A stretch of 45,893 nucleotides of DNA from an uncultured Collinsella sp. (lineage in GTDB: Bacteria > Actinomycetota > Coriobacteriia > Coriobacteriales > Coriobacteriaceae), in NCBI GenBank assembly GCA_902470065.1, contig CABRFA010000008.1:1-45893 (forward strand), in the 5' to 3' direction. The position numbers were made by a program, and so were the translations under genes. The stretch's first letter is position 1. Every line of letters starts with the position of its first letter. Under the pieces are notes generated by a model. The model ran no database searches. It had not been told where the DNA came from and worked only from the letters and a program-made list of their open reading frames with translations. This document shows positions 23,263 through 31,722 of the stretch, piece by piece.

Positions 23263-23445
23263 AAAGCCCTCGGATGAAGCCCACGGTTTGTCGAATATCA
23301 CCACGTAATACTATCGCATCCCCCATCTCCTCATTTACGGCGAAATAGGGGCCGCTGGCGACACCCGCGCCGTCAAACTATCCCCAATTCGGCGCAACTT
23401 CCAACCAGTCATTTAGGGACGAGGCTTTTAGCTAAGGTTGAACAA

Positions 23446-23479
23446 AAAAGCTCCGAGCTCGTGCAAGCTCGGAGCTTTT
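23446..23479 (-). terminator. Terminator of the dehydratase gene
   Basis: AAAAGCTCCGAGCT (23446-23459) pairs perfectly with AGCTCGGAGCTTTT (23466-23479) around a six-base loop. A/T tracts on both sides allow function in both directions. It lies 44 bases beyond the dehydratase stop. The remainder of the spacer to 23262 shows no other signal. Confidence 0.85.
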
Positions 23480-23523
23480 CGTGCCGCGCATCTATGAGAG
23501 GAGAAATTTGATGCGCATGGGCG

Positions 23524-25302
23524 CTACTCCATGTAGCCACCCTGAATGGCGGAAACTGCATGCTCGGTAAAGAACTTGAGCGTGCCGGAGGTATAGCGAT
23601 TGGCCTTGGGCTTCCAAGCGGCTCGGCGCTCGGCCAGGACGGCGTCGACCTCAGCCGGCTCCATCTCCTTGCCGGCGATGCCCACGATGGACAGCGAGCG
23701 CTCGGGGATGTTGATCTGGATAAGGTCGCCCTCCTCGATCAGGGCAATCGGGCCACCCACGGCAGCCTCGGGCGAAACGTGACCGATAGCCGGGCCCTTG
23801 GAGGCGCCGGAGAAACGGCCGTCAGTGATCAGGGCAATGCTCGCGCCCAGCTCGGGGTCGCTGGCGATAGCCTCGGTGGTGTAGAACATCTCGGGCATGC
23901 CGGAGCCCTTGGGGCCCTCATAGCGAATGATGACGGCGTCACCGGGCTTGATCTCGTGCGTCAGGACGGCATGGATAGCGTCCTCCTCACAATCGAACGG
24001 GCGGGCCTTAAGCGTGGCCTGGAACATCTCGCGCGGAACGACGGTGTGCTTGACGACCGCGCCCTCTGGAGCAAGGTTGCCGTGGAGGATGGCGATGGAG
24101 CCATCGGTACCAAAAGCCTGGTCAAACGGGCGAATGATGTCTTCGCGCTTGAGGTTCCACTTCTCCAAGTAGCGGCCACACTTCTCGTAGTAGCCGTTGT
24201 TCTTAAGGTCCTCGAGGTTCTCGCCGAGAGTCTTGCCGGTGACGGTCATGACATCGAGGTGAAGCATCGACTTGATCTCCTCCATGATGCGCGGCACGCC
24301 GCCCGCATAGTAGAAGAACTGCGCCGGCCACTCGCCTGCGGGACGGACGTTGAGCAGGTAGTGAGCGCCACGATGCAGGCGATCGAAGTCGTCGGCGGAC
24401 ATCTCGATGCCAAACTCGCGGGCAATCGCGGGGATGTGCAGCAGCGAATTGGTGGAACCGGAGATGGCGCCGTGGACCATGATGAGGTTCTCGAAGGACT
24501 CCTTGGTCACGATGTCACGCGGGCACAGGTTGTGCTCGGAGAGCCACACGGACTGGCGGCCGGCCTCGCGGGCAAACTCGCGCAGGTCGGAGCTGGTAGC
24601 GGGCAGCAGGGCGGTACCGGGGAGCATGAGGCCCAGGGCCTCGGCGGTAACCTGCATGGTCGAGGCGGTGCCCATAAAGGAGCAGGCGCCGCAGCTGGGG
24701 CATGCGTTGTGCTTGGCGAACTCGAGCTCCTCGCGGGAGATCTCGCCGCGCTCGTAGCGAGCAGAAATCGCGCCGAGCTGCTCCAGGGTCAACAGATCGG
24801 GGCCGGCATCCATGACACCGCCGGTGACAACGATGGAGGGGATGTTGATGCGGCCCATGGCCATGAGGTTCGCAGGCAGGCCCTTATCGCAGCTGGCAAC
24901 GAAGACGCCGGCGTCGAACGGAGTGGCCTTGGCGTGGATCTCGATCATGTTGGCGATCATATCGCGGCTGGGCAGCGAGTAGTTGATGCCGTCGTGGCCC
25001 TGGGCCTCACCGTCGCAAATGTCGGTGCAGAAGTAACGGGCGCCGTGGCCACCAGCCTCGGCAACGCCAGCGCGCACCTCCTCGACCAGCTCGAACAGGC
25101 CGGCAGAACCCGGGTGCGAATCGCCAAAGGTCGACTCGATGATGACCTGCGGCTTGTCCAGATCCTCGATGGTCCAGCCAGACCCCAGACGCAGCGGGTC
25201 CATCTCGGGGCTGATGGTGCGGAACTTACCGGAACGCGGCTGCAGCTTGGCAACCAGGTCGGCTGCCTCCTGCTGAATCTGTGCCTTGGTCTTCTCGTCC
25301 AT
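23524..25302 (-). CDS. IlvD/Edd-family sugar-acid dehydratase
   Basis: This 592-residue Fe-S dehydratase has AMCDG-like ICDGEAQGHDG (about 95-105), SCDKGLPANLMA (C138), NACPSCGACSFMGTAST (200-214) and the catalytic-serine region DGRFSGASKG. The first cysteine found in [2Fe-2S] pentonate dehydratases is absent (STFGDSHPG), as in E. coli IlvD and Edd. It sits between a GntP-type permease and the kdgK/kdgA genes. A sugar-acid dehydratase giving KDG, for example from gluconate or a related aldonate, therefore fits better than branched-chain synthesis, but the substrate is inferred. The ATG at 25302 has GAGGAG six bases upstream. Confidence 0.85.
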   Translation of the reverse strand: MDEKTKAQIQQEAADLVAKLQPRSGKFRTISPEMDPLRLGSGWTIEDLDKPQVIIESTFGDSHPGSAGLFELVEEVRAGVAEAGGHGARYFCTDICDGEAQGHDGINYSLPSRDMIANMIEIHAKATPFDAGVFVASCDKGLPANLMAMGRINIPSIVVTGGVMDAGPDLLTLEQLGAISARYERGEISREELEFAKHNACPSCGACSFMGTASTMQVTAEALGLMLPGTALLPATSSDLREFAREAGRQSVWLSEHNLCPRDIVTKESFENLIMVHGAISGSTNSLLHIPAIAREFGIEMSADDFDRLHRGAHYLLNVRPAGEWPAQFFYYAGGVPRIMEEIKSMLHLDVMTVTGKTLGENLEDLKNNGYYEKCGRYLEKWNLKREDIIRPFDQAFGTDGSIAILHGNLAPEGAVVKHTVVPREMFQATLKARPFDCEEDAIHAVLTHEIKPGDAVIIRYEGPKGSGMPEMFYTTEAIASDPELGASIALITDGRFSGASKGPAIGHVSPEAAVGGPIALIEEGDLIQINIPERSLSIVGIAGKEMEPAEVDAVLAERRAAWKPKANRYTSGTLKFFTEHAVSAIQGGYME

Positions 25303-25324
25303 GATGTTCTCCTCTTTTGGTTTA

Positions 25325-25343
25325 AACGGTTGTACCAATCGTT
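25325..25343. promoter_or_regulatory. Candidate operator before the dehydratase
   Basis: AACGGTTG (25325-25332) and CAATCGTT (25336-25343) form an 8-bp dyad with one mismatch around TAC. It includes TTG-TAC-CAA, reminiscent of UxuR-like GntR sites. It lies about 25 bases upstream of the dehydratase start, in the 108-bp gap behind the permease gene. Confidence 0.45.
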
Positions 25344-25410
25344 GGTTAATGGAACAGGTGTAAATGGGTACCGAGCGATGCACTCGGCGAAAGATGTTTA
25401 GCTACGCGAA

Positions 25411-26772
25411 CTAGGCGAAGAACGAAATCACCAGGGCGCAGGCAAGACCCGAAAGGCCGATGAGCGTCTCCATAACGGTCCAGGACTTGAGGGTGGTCTT
25501 CTCGTCAATCTCCAGGAACGAGGAGCACATCCAAAAACCGGCATCGTTGACGTGCGAGAGGGCCGTGGCACCGCCGCAGATGGCAAGACAGATAGCGGCA
25601 CGCATGAGCACCGAAGCACCAGCGACCGCAGGCATGGCGGCCATAATGCCCGATGCCATGGTCATAGCGACGATGGAGCTGCCGACAGAAGCACGCACCA
25701 TGACGGCAATCAAAAAGGCAACGACCACCAAAGGCAGCGGTGAGGCCTCGAGCATAGGGCCGATAACCTGGCCCAAGCCGCAGTCTTGCAGCATCCAGCG
25801 AATGACGCCGCCACAGGCGATAACCAGCAAGATCATGCCGACGGGCTTAAGCGAACGGTCGAGCAGAACCTTGAGCTCGGCGCCGGAATAACCGCGGCGC
25901 GCACCCAGCAGATACATCGCAACGAGCGTGGCGAGCGTCAAAGCGACGAACGGCTTGCCCAGGAAGGCAAGGATCGAGGCGACCTGCTCGGGCATGGAGA
26001 TGTAAGAAGACAGCGTACCAAGCAGAATTAGGCAAAGCGGCGTGAGCACGATCGCGAGGACCATGCCAAAGGAGGGAAGCTCCTTGTCGTCACTTGCCCC
26101 CTCGGCGGAAGTGAAATGCTCGGGAACGTCCGTAAAGATGCGGCCGCCCACGTTGCGGCCCCACACGACGCCGGCTACCGCCATGGCGATGAAGGCGGTG
26201 GGGATACCGACGAGGATCATAGTGCCCAGGTCGACACCGAGCGTGCCGGCAACCAGGACCGAACCGGCCGAAGGCGGCACAAACGCATAGCCAGCGGCAA
26301 GTCCCGCGAGCAGCGCGATGCCGTAGTAGAGCGTCGATTTTTTGGTCTGCGATGCCACGCTAAACGCAAGCGGAATCAAAACGACTACGCCGGCCTCAAA
26401 GAACACCGTAGTGCCGATGACCAGACCGGTAATGCCCAGTGCCCAGCTGGAGTGACCCTGCCCAAAGGTATCGATGAAGGTCTGGGCGATCTTCTTGGCG
26501 CCGCCGCTCTCTTCAAGAATCTGACCAAACATCGAGCCCAGGCCAATGAGCAGGGCGATGTTTTGCAGCGTGGTGCCCACGCCCTTGGTGACGGTGTCTG
26601 CCACCATGTCGAGCGGCATGCCGGCACCGATACCGATCACGAGCGCCGAGACCATCATCGACAGCACGGGGTGCAGCTTGAACTTGATGATGAGCGCAAG
26701 CAGCAGCGCGATGCCCACGATGGCGGCGATGACCAGTCTGGTGGGGTCTGCCATAAACGTTGGGTCTGACAT
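25411..26772 (-). CDS. gntP: GntP-family gluconate/sugar-acid permease
   Basis: This 453-residue protein has about twelve to fourteen hydrophobic segments. GntP-family features include the GQILEESGGAKKIA region (about 83-96), FFEAGVVVLIPLAFS and GGATALSHVNDAGFW near the C-terminus. GntP proteins import gluconate or related acids with protons. It lies 108 bases upstream of the dehydratase on the same strand, so import and dehydration are probably co-regulated. The ATG at 26772 has GGAGG four bases upstream. The exact substrate is not determined by the sequence. Confidence 0.9.
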   Translation of the reverse strand: MSDPTFMADPTRLVIAAIVGIALLLALIIKFKLHPVLSMMVSALVIGIGAGMPLDMVADTVTKGVGTTLQNIALLIGLGSMFGQILEESGGAKKIAQTFIDTFGQGHSSWALGITGLVIGTTVFFEAGVVVLIPLAFSVASQTKKSTLYYGIALLAGLAAGYAFVPPSAGSVLVAGTLGVDLGTMILVGIPTAFIAMAVAGVVWGRNVGGRIFTDVPEHFTSAEGASDDKELPSFGMVLAIVLTPLCLILLGTLSSYISMPEQVASILAFLGKPFVALTLATLVAMYLLGARRGYSGAELKVLLDRSLKPVGMILLVIACGGVIRWMLQDCGLGQVIGPMLEASPLPLVVVAFLIAVMVRASVGSSIVAMTMASGIMAAMPAVAGASVLMRAAICLAICGGATALSHVNDAGFWMCSSFLEIDEKTTLKSWTVMETLIGLSGLACALVISFFA

Positions 26773-26783
26773 CTTTCCTCCAA

Positions 26784-26986
26784 TTCATCAGACCTTTTGA
26801 ATTCGGCTTAGACTATAGCGTGTTTTCAATAGGTCTGATGTTTAAAAGGGAAACTTTTTCAAAATACATCTGATGTATTTCCTGAACGATCTGTTTTTGT
26901 CGGTAAACGGCTACTTACAGCTCTCCATTGTCGGAGCGAACCACCGCGGCTTCTGTTAAATGAGCTAGAATAGCTCTGATGAATTC
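26784..26986. promoter_or_regulatory. Operator cluster between gntP and the FadR-like gene
   Basis: The core TCTGATG or its complement occurs four times in the divergent spacer: TTCATCAGACC at 26784-26794, AGGTCTGATG at 26831-26840, the perfect 17-bp palindrome AATACATCTGATGTATT at 26863-26879, and CTCTGATGAATTC near 26974-26986. TATAGT (minus strand, 26817-26812) is a likely -10 box for gntP, lying between two of the copies. The adjacent FadR-like protein is the obvious binder. Confidence 0.6.
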
Positions 26987-27005
26987 TTTTGATATGAGGT
27001 GAAGC

Positions 27006-27698
27006 GTGGCACGAGCCGATTCGGGACTCCCCGAGCAGATTTCGGAGAAAATTATTCAACTGATCCTGGATGAGCATCTTGAGCAAGGCGACCGCCTGCC
27101 CAAGGAGGCTGTGCTCGTCGAGCGCCTGGGTGCTGGCAGGAGCACCGTACGCGAGGCTATGAAGCTGCTGCAGTCACGCAACATCGTGCGCATTAAGCAG
27201 GGCTCGGGCACCTATGTGGCGTCAAACCCCGGCGTTGCCGACGACCCACTGGGCTTTACCTTTATCGACGACAAGCAGCGTCTGGCGCGCGACCTACTCG
27301 AAGTTCGCTTTATGATCGAGCCGCAGATGGCCAGCATGGCCGCAGAGCACGCGACCGACGATCAAATCATCTGCATTAAAGAGCTTTGCGATGAGTCCGA
27401 GCACTTGGCCGCGCGGGACGAAGACTATTCTGCCGCCGACACCGCGTTTCACATCGCAATTGCCGAAAGCTGCGGCAACCTCGTCGTTCCCCGCCTAATG
27501 GGCGTGCTCAAGGCGTCTGTCCCCCTGTTTATTGACGTGACCGGCAAAAAGCTGGTTGAGGAAACCATCCGCACCCACCGTGGCGTGGCCGACGCCATCG
27601 CCGCGCGCAATCCCACCGCAGCGCACGACGCGATGTACCTGCATCTGGTGTACAACCGCAACATGATCGCAGAGGGCACGCAGACACAGAGCGAATAG
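27006..27698 (+). CDS. FadR-subfamily GntR regulator
   Basis: This 230-residue protein has a GntR winged helix (about 9-75, GAGRSTVREAMKLLQSRNIV) and an FCD domain with D, H and H residues (TAFHIAIAESCGN ... RTHRGVADAI) that usually bind a metal and a carboxylate ligand. It is divergent from the GntP permease with a palindrome between them, so it probably controls import of the sugar acid. The start is a GTG at 27006 behind GAGGTG. It converges with the DUF2264 gene with only 33 bases between; no terminator is visible there. Confidence 0.9.
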   Translation: MARADSGLPEQISEKIIQLILDEHLEQGDRLPKEAVLVERLGAGRSTVREAMKLLQSRNIVRIKQGSGTYVASNPGVADDPLGFTFIDDKQRLARDLLEVRFMIEPQMASMAAEHATDDQIICIKELCDESEHLAARDEDYSAADTAFHIAIAESCGNLVVPRLMGVLKASVPLFIDVTGKKLVEETIRTHRGVADAIAARNPTAAHDAMYLHLVYNRNMIAEGTQTQSE

Positions 27699-27731
27699 AC
27701 GTCCGCGCGGCAAGAGCGACATGTCAACCAA

Positions 27732-29426
27732 CTAAACGACGACAACGCACGTAGCGAGCTTGCTGACGCCCGCGCCTATAACGTATTTCACGGCCGGAAT
27801 CACCGTCTTGCCGCAATCGATATTTGTATTTGCCTCGGGTCGAAGCAAGACGCGCTCGCCTTCCGTTTGGCCCACGGCATCGACACGACAGGCTACATCG
27901 ATATCCTCCAACGTCACCCAATGGTAATCACCCGGTACCGCAAAGCCCGCGTCAAAGGCGACGCACTCCACAGCGCTTTTAACAACATGATTACGAAGTT
28001 GCCCGTTCGCAAGAGGAATCACCTCGGTCACCACATCGATATCGGGGCACGGACTCCAACTTGTCCGCACGGCGCGACGACCGTCATCGAGTGTTACGAC
28101 CTCGCTTTTATCCACACCGTCACGAACAAATACGCGCCCGCCAACCACAAATGCCAGCATGCTGTCGGGCGCCGCTTCCCCGAGCGAACGCTGCGAGCGC
28201 GCAACGCTAAAGCCAAACCGCGTCGAATAGGCAAACTTGCTGTACTTGTTATCTGACTGGGCAAATGGGTGTCCAGGGACGCGACCGCTCGGATAGAGCA
28301 CAACCTCTCCTGTATCATCGCGCGCAACCAGAGCCGTCTTTCCCAGCGCATCGTCGGCAGCCCGCATAGGAAGCGCGAGTTCAGTTTCGGATACGCTCCA
28401 AAACCGGTCATCCTCGGGAAGCGCCAGGCACGCAAACGCCATCAGGCACCAGTACGGCGAACCGGCGGCGTTATATCCTTCGCACATGTGCTGGTTGGGA
28501 TACTTGTAACCTAGCGAAAGCACGTGGCCATTGTCACAGATGCTGCTTAGGTCCCAGGCCTTTATATTTCTAACAATGAGACCCTTGAGCGTTCCGATGT
28601 CAAAATCATGCCCCAAACAGACGCCCGCTGCCGCGGCAATCGACCAAAAGCCCGACTGCGCAAAGCGATAGACCATCGAGCGCCCATACGGCACCGCCTC
28701 GCCACGCGCCGAGAACAGCTTGACGTAATCGGCCGCAAACAGCTTGAGCCTATTAAGGTAAGCGGCAGCCCTCACGGCATCGCGGCTTCCGAACTTCCAG
28801 ATGTACAGGATTGAGAAAAACTGAAACGTCATGGCATTGTAGTAATCGGGCAAGCCCGTCGGCCCATCCTTGTACCAGCCGTCGCCGTCATAAAAATCGT
28901 CGAGTGCCCGAAGGTCCTCGTCTAGAATTTGTTGGCTATAAGGCATGCCGAGCTCGCGCAGAGCAAGATTAACGAGCGCCTGAAACCATAGCCAGTTACC
29001 GGCAGGGCAGCTGTGCTCATTGATTTTTCCGAGCCATGCCGCAGCGCGCTCACGCTGCCCATCGCTCAACGGTTCCCAAAGCACATTGGGGGCCAGCAGG
29101 AGCGCGTATGCGATGGCAGCCATCTCAACGAACTTCTGGTCGTGGTCGCGACAATCGCCCCAATAGGCACCCGACTGAGGATCGGTACCCGCAATGAGCC
29201 CATCGCAATAAATGCGCTCGAAAGTCCCGCCAGCACTTTGGGAGCCGCCTGCCCAATACGGGGCCAAGCCCCACAACGGCCGCGCCCATGCCTCCATGGG
29301 AATGACCTCGTCCTCGTACTGCGCTCCACCACCAGCAAGATAGAGCAACGCCTCGCTGTCGCCATAGTTCGGCAGCAGCGGATTCAAATAGTCAAAAAGT
29401 ATCTGCGAAAGCGCTTTTCTATCCAT
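27732..29426 (-). CDS. DUF2264 family protein, putative glycosidase (copy 1)
   Basis: This 564-residue protein has an N-terminal all-alpha barrel-like region (about 1-350) and a C-terminal beta-rich part. Landmarks are DGWYKDG, PYGRSMVYRFAQSGFW and the WCLMAFACLALPEDDRFW stretch. It is paralogous to the product of 40746-42560. I recall DUF2264 being linked to the CAZy beta-glucuronidase family GH154, which would suit a uronate locus, but I cannot verify this here. It has no signal peptide, so it should be cytoplasmic. It is the last gene of the minus-strand glycan block. The ATG at 29426 has AGGAGG eight bases upstream. Confidence 0.75.
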   Translation of the reverse strand: MDRKALSQILFDYLNPLLPNYGDSEALLYLAGGGAQYEDEVIPMEAWARPLWGLAPYWAGGSQSAGGTFERIYCDGLIAGTDPQSGAYWGDCRDHDQKFVEMAAIAYALLLAPNVLWEPLSDGQRERAAAWLGKINEHSCPAGNWLWFQALVNLALRELGMPYSQQILDEDLRALDDFYDGDGWYKDGPTGLPDYYNAMTFQFFSILYIWKFGSRDAVRAAAYLNRLKLFAADYVKLFSARGEAVPYGRSMVYRFAQSGFWSIAAAAGVCLGHDFDIGTLKGLIVRNIKAWDLSSICDNGHVLSLGYKYPNQHMCEGYNAAGSPYWCLMAFACLALPEDDRFWSVSETELALPMRAADDALGKTALVARDDTGEVVLYPSGRVPGHPFAQSDNKYSKFAYSTRFGFSVARSQRSLGEAAPDSMLAFVVGGRVFVRDGVDKSEVVTLDDGRRAVRTSWSPCPDIDVVTEVIPLANGQLRNHVVKSAVECVAFDAGFAVPGDYHWVTLEDIDVACRVDAVGQTEGERVLLRPEANTNIDCGKTVIPAVKYVIGAGVSKLATCVVVV

Positions 29427-29469
29427 CCTTCAATCCTCCTAGAGCAAGCTCGGCCGTAAAGAGCGACTC

Positions 29470-30378
29470 CTATCTACGCGCACGAGCGAAGAGTCTCAGT
29501 TTGCTATACATATCCTCAAGAACAAGACGTTCATTTAACGATCGATAGACCCTGATCATATGTTTGGAATCAGGCGGCATCGTGTAGCAGAGCGTATCGG
29601 CATCGATACCCGGCGCGGGAACCAGGTCGTAGCAATCTTTTTGTTCGGCCAGCAAGACACCGACGACCGCCTGGTCTCCCAATACCCAACTTTCGGGATT
29701 CACCCAATCCTTTTTGTCGACGTTTGCCTCGATAAACTGTTCGAGCTGATCCATAAGATGGGCACCAAGATCGCCCTCGTCCACAACGCGAAGCCTCAGC
29801 TCACTGAGAGGAACGGCAAGCTGCTTGTAAGCGCCCGACGGAAGCTGCCATATAGGAACGCCGGAATCAAAGACCTCAATTGCGGCCTGAACATCACGTG
29901 CCAAATTTGCCTCGTGACCGCCACGGGGGTACCGACCGCCGCCAGTCCAGACGACGGTCAACCGATTCTTGACCTCCGGATGGGCGCGCAGCAAAAGTGC
30001 GACATCGGTCAACGCGCCCATGCACAACAAATACAACGGACGGCTGTCGTTCGACATCGCCTCGCAAGCGATAAGATCGATCGCCAACTCGGGGTAGACT
30101 CTGGAATCGGACGGCACCGCACACTTTTCAAATGATTCCAGCGGCCCCGGGGCACCCACCGCCAAAACAATGTCGTCACCTAGGCCGAGCAGCTGGCGCA
30201 ACGTCTCGATTTCCCCCATGGAAGCCTCGACGCTACCTGGCACTCCAAAATGCCCGGCAATGATGCCGCACACATCGAAAGATGGGGTTAGCAGCGCGTG
30301 GACGATGGCGAACGCATCATCTGCCTCGTTTTTTGCATCGCTCAGAACAATAACCCGGATGCGTTTTTCACCCGCCAT
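29470..30378 (-). CDS. Nucleoside-hydrolase-fold protein
   Basis: This 302-residue protein has the IUNH fold. The N-terminal metal motif is SDAKNEADDAFA instead of the classic DTDPGIDDA, closer to the divergent DUF1593-type members. A metal-site aspartate is expected near the C-terminus (LGDQAVVGV has the position of the DPxA motif). Classic members cleave N-glycosidic bonds of nucleosides. In the middle of a glycan operon another glycosidic bond, or ribosyl release, is plausible but unproven. The ATG at 30378 is preferred (GGGGG upstream). The longer frame to 30438 lacks a ribosome site. Confidence 0.75.
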   Translation of the reverse strand: MAGEKRIRVIVLSDAKNEADDAFAIVHALLTPSFDVCGIIAGHFGVPGSVEASMGEIETLRQLLGLGDDIVLAVGAPGPLESFEKCAVPSDSRVYPELAIDLIACEAMSNDSRPLYLLCMGALTDVALLLRAHPEVKNRLTVVWTGGGRYPRGGHEANLARDVQAAIEVFDSGVPIWQLPSGAYKQLAVPLSELRLRVVDEGDLGAHLMDQLEQFIEANVDKKDWVNPESWVLGDQAVVGVLLAEQKDCYDLVPAPGIDADTLCYTMPPDSKHMIRVYRSLNERLVLEDMYSKLRLFARARR

Positions 30379-30467
30379 TTTGGCGCCCCCTATCATCAGA
30401 TCACATTCAAGGGATCCATTCGCAATTACCGCGAGCACAGTGCCGAATCACAATGATCCATCAAAGG

Positions 30468-31697
30468 TTACTTCTGCTTTTTGTACAGCACCTCGGCAAC
30501 GACCTCGGATTGCTCCGCGCATCGAACGCCGCGGAACGGCTCGTCGGTAGCGCACTCATATATGACGTCTTTTTCCAAAAGAGAGCTGTTGTCGCTCATT
30601 TGGACAAACGGCTTCCCGGCGTTCATCGCATCGGGCTCGTACGAAATCTGGCAATCGTTAAACTCGAGCAGACCGGGCACCGCTTCGTTTCCGTTAAAGA
30701 ACGAGCTCATGGTCACGCCCTGCGCTTTGCAGCCCTCAAAGTGCATATCTACCAGCGGACGCTCGGTTTGATAGCCCTTCTCGGATCCAAAGTCGTAGTT
30801 GATCAAACGCCCCGGATTGACAAACGAACAGTTGTGCAAGCGCCAACTGCACGAATCGCCACGATACACATCACCGGCGGGCGAATAGTATTTGACCGCC
30901 GCATGCATATGGTGAGTACCTTCGAGGATATGCTCATACTCGCCCGGACCGACAAAGCGGCAAGAATCGACCAGCAGGTTTATGCAACCCAGGCGAATGG
31001 CATTGCATGCGGTATTGAGCAGGCAGTCCTCGACGACGACATTGCGTGCGTCGAAACCGGCGACACAATCGTCTCCCGTCTTGAGCGTGCACGAACGGAT
31101 CGTGACGTTGTTGCAGTGGTGGATGTTCAGCCCATCGTGACCGCCCAGAATGCTCACGCGCTCAATAAACACGTTGTCGCACGAGTCGATCTGATGGCTC
31201 CAATTTGCACTGCGCACAAAGGTGTAGCCCTTAAGCGTCACATTGCGGCACCGGCAGATGCGGATACCCATGGCGCCGCGAAAGCCCTCCTCCCCTGCCG
31301 GGTCGGTGCAATCGACGCCGTCAAAGAAGCTGCCGGGCTCGCCCACGATCGTAACGTTTTGGGCATCGGCCACCGTCAGCAACGCACGCGTATAGTGCGG
31401 GGGAAGACGCTGAATGCGCACGATCTCGGGGTCAGTCGCATAACGCAGCGTAGTTGGGATATCCCAATCGGTATAGTCGGCAATCTCGTCAGAGCCCTGG
31501 ATGGTCGCCCCGGCCTCAAGATACAGCTCGGTATCGCCGTACATGCGAATCGATCCGACACGATACGTACCGGCGGGAACCACGACACGAGCACCCCGTG
31601 CGTCACGCGCACGGTCTAAAATCTCCTGAAACTCAGCCGTCACGCAACCGCTGCGATCTGCGAGCTCGGCAGGAACACGAAGGATAGTGAGAGACAT
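30468..31697 (-). CDS. GH28-like parallel beta-helix glycosidase
   Basis: This 409-residue protein carries repeated short strands typical of a right-handed beta-helix (NVTIVGE, NVTLKGYTF, NVFIERVSI, NVTIRSCTL, NVVVEDCLL). The region HDGLNIHHC followed by KTGDDC matches the GH28 acidic pair region, but the NTD motif reads DGLNI. GH28 enzymes hydrolyse galacturonan or rhamnogalacturonan linkages. No signal peptide is present, so it would act on imported oligosaccharides. The ATG at 31697 has AAAGGA five bases upstream. The 91-residue upstream extension is non-coding in character. Confidence 0.78.
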   Translation of the reverse strand: MSLTILRVPAELADRSGCVTAEFQEILDRARDARGARVVVPAGTYRVGSIRMYGDTELYLEAGATIQGSDEIADYTDWDIPTTLRYATDPEIVRIQRLPPHYTRALLTVADAQNVTIVGEPGSFFDGVDCTDPAGEEGFRGAMGIRICRCRNVTLKGYTFVRSANWSHQIDSCDNVFIERVSILGGHDGLNIHHCNNVTIRSCTLKTGDDCVAGFDARNVVVEDCLLNTACNAIRLGCINLLVDSCRFVGPGEYEHILEGTHHMHAAVKYYSPAGDVYRGDSCSWRLHNCSFVNPGRLINYDFGSEKGYQTERPLVDMHFEGCKAQGVTMSSFFNGNEAVPGLLEFNDCQISYEPDAMNAGKPFVQMSDNSSLLEKDVIYECATDEPFRGVRCAEQSEVVAEVLYKKQK

Positions 31698-31722
31698 ATC
31701 AGTCCTTTCGTTTCTCAATGGA

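Noticed and set aside
23511..23570. 19-codon ORF (MRMGATPC...) with a strong AGGAG site on the plus strand
   Set aside because: It lies antisense to the end of the dehydratase gene, has no promoter in view and no continuation. A chance ORF is likelier, although the ribosome site is good.
23524..25302. Dehydratase as ilvD for branched-chain amino-acid synthesis
   Set aside because: There are no ilv or leu genes nearby. The neighbours are a GntP permease, KDG kinase and KDPG aldolase. The sequence alone does not exclude it.
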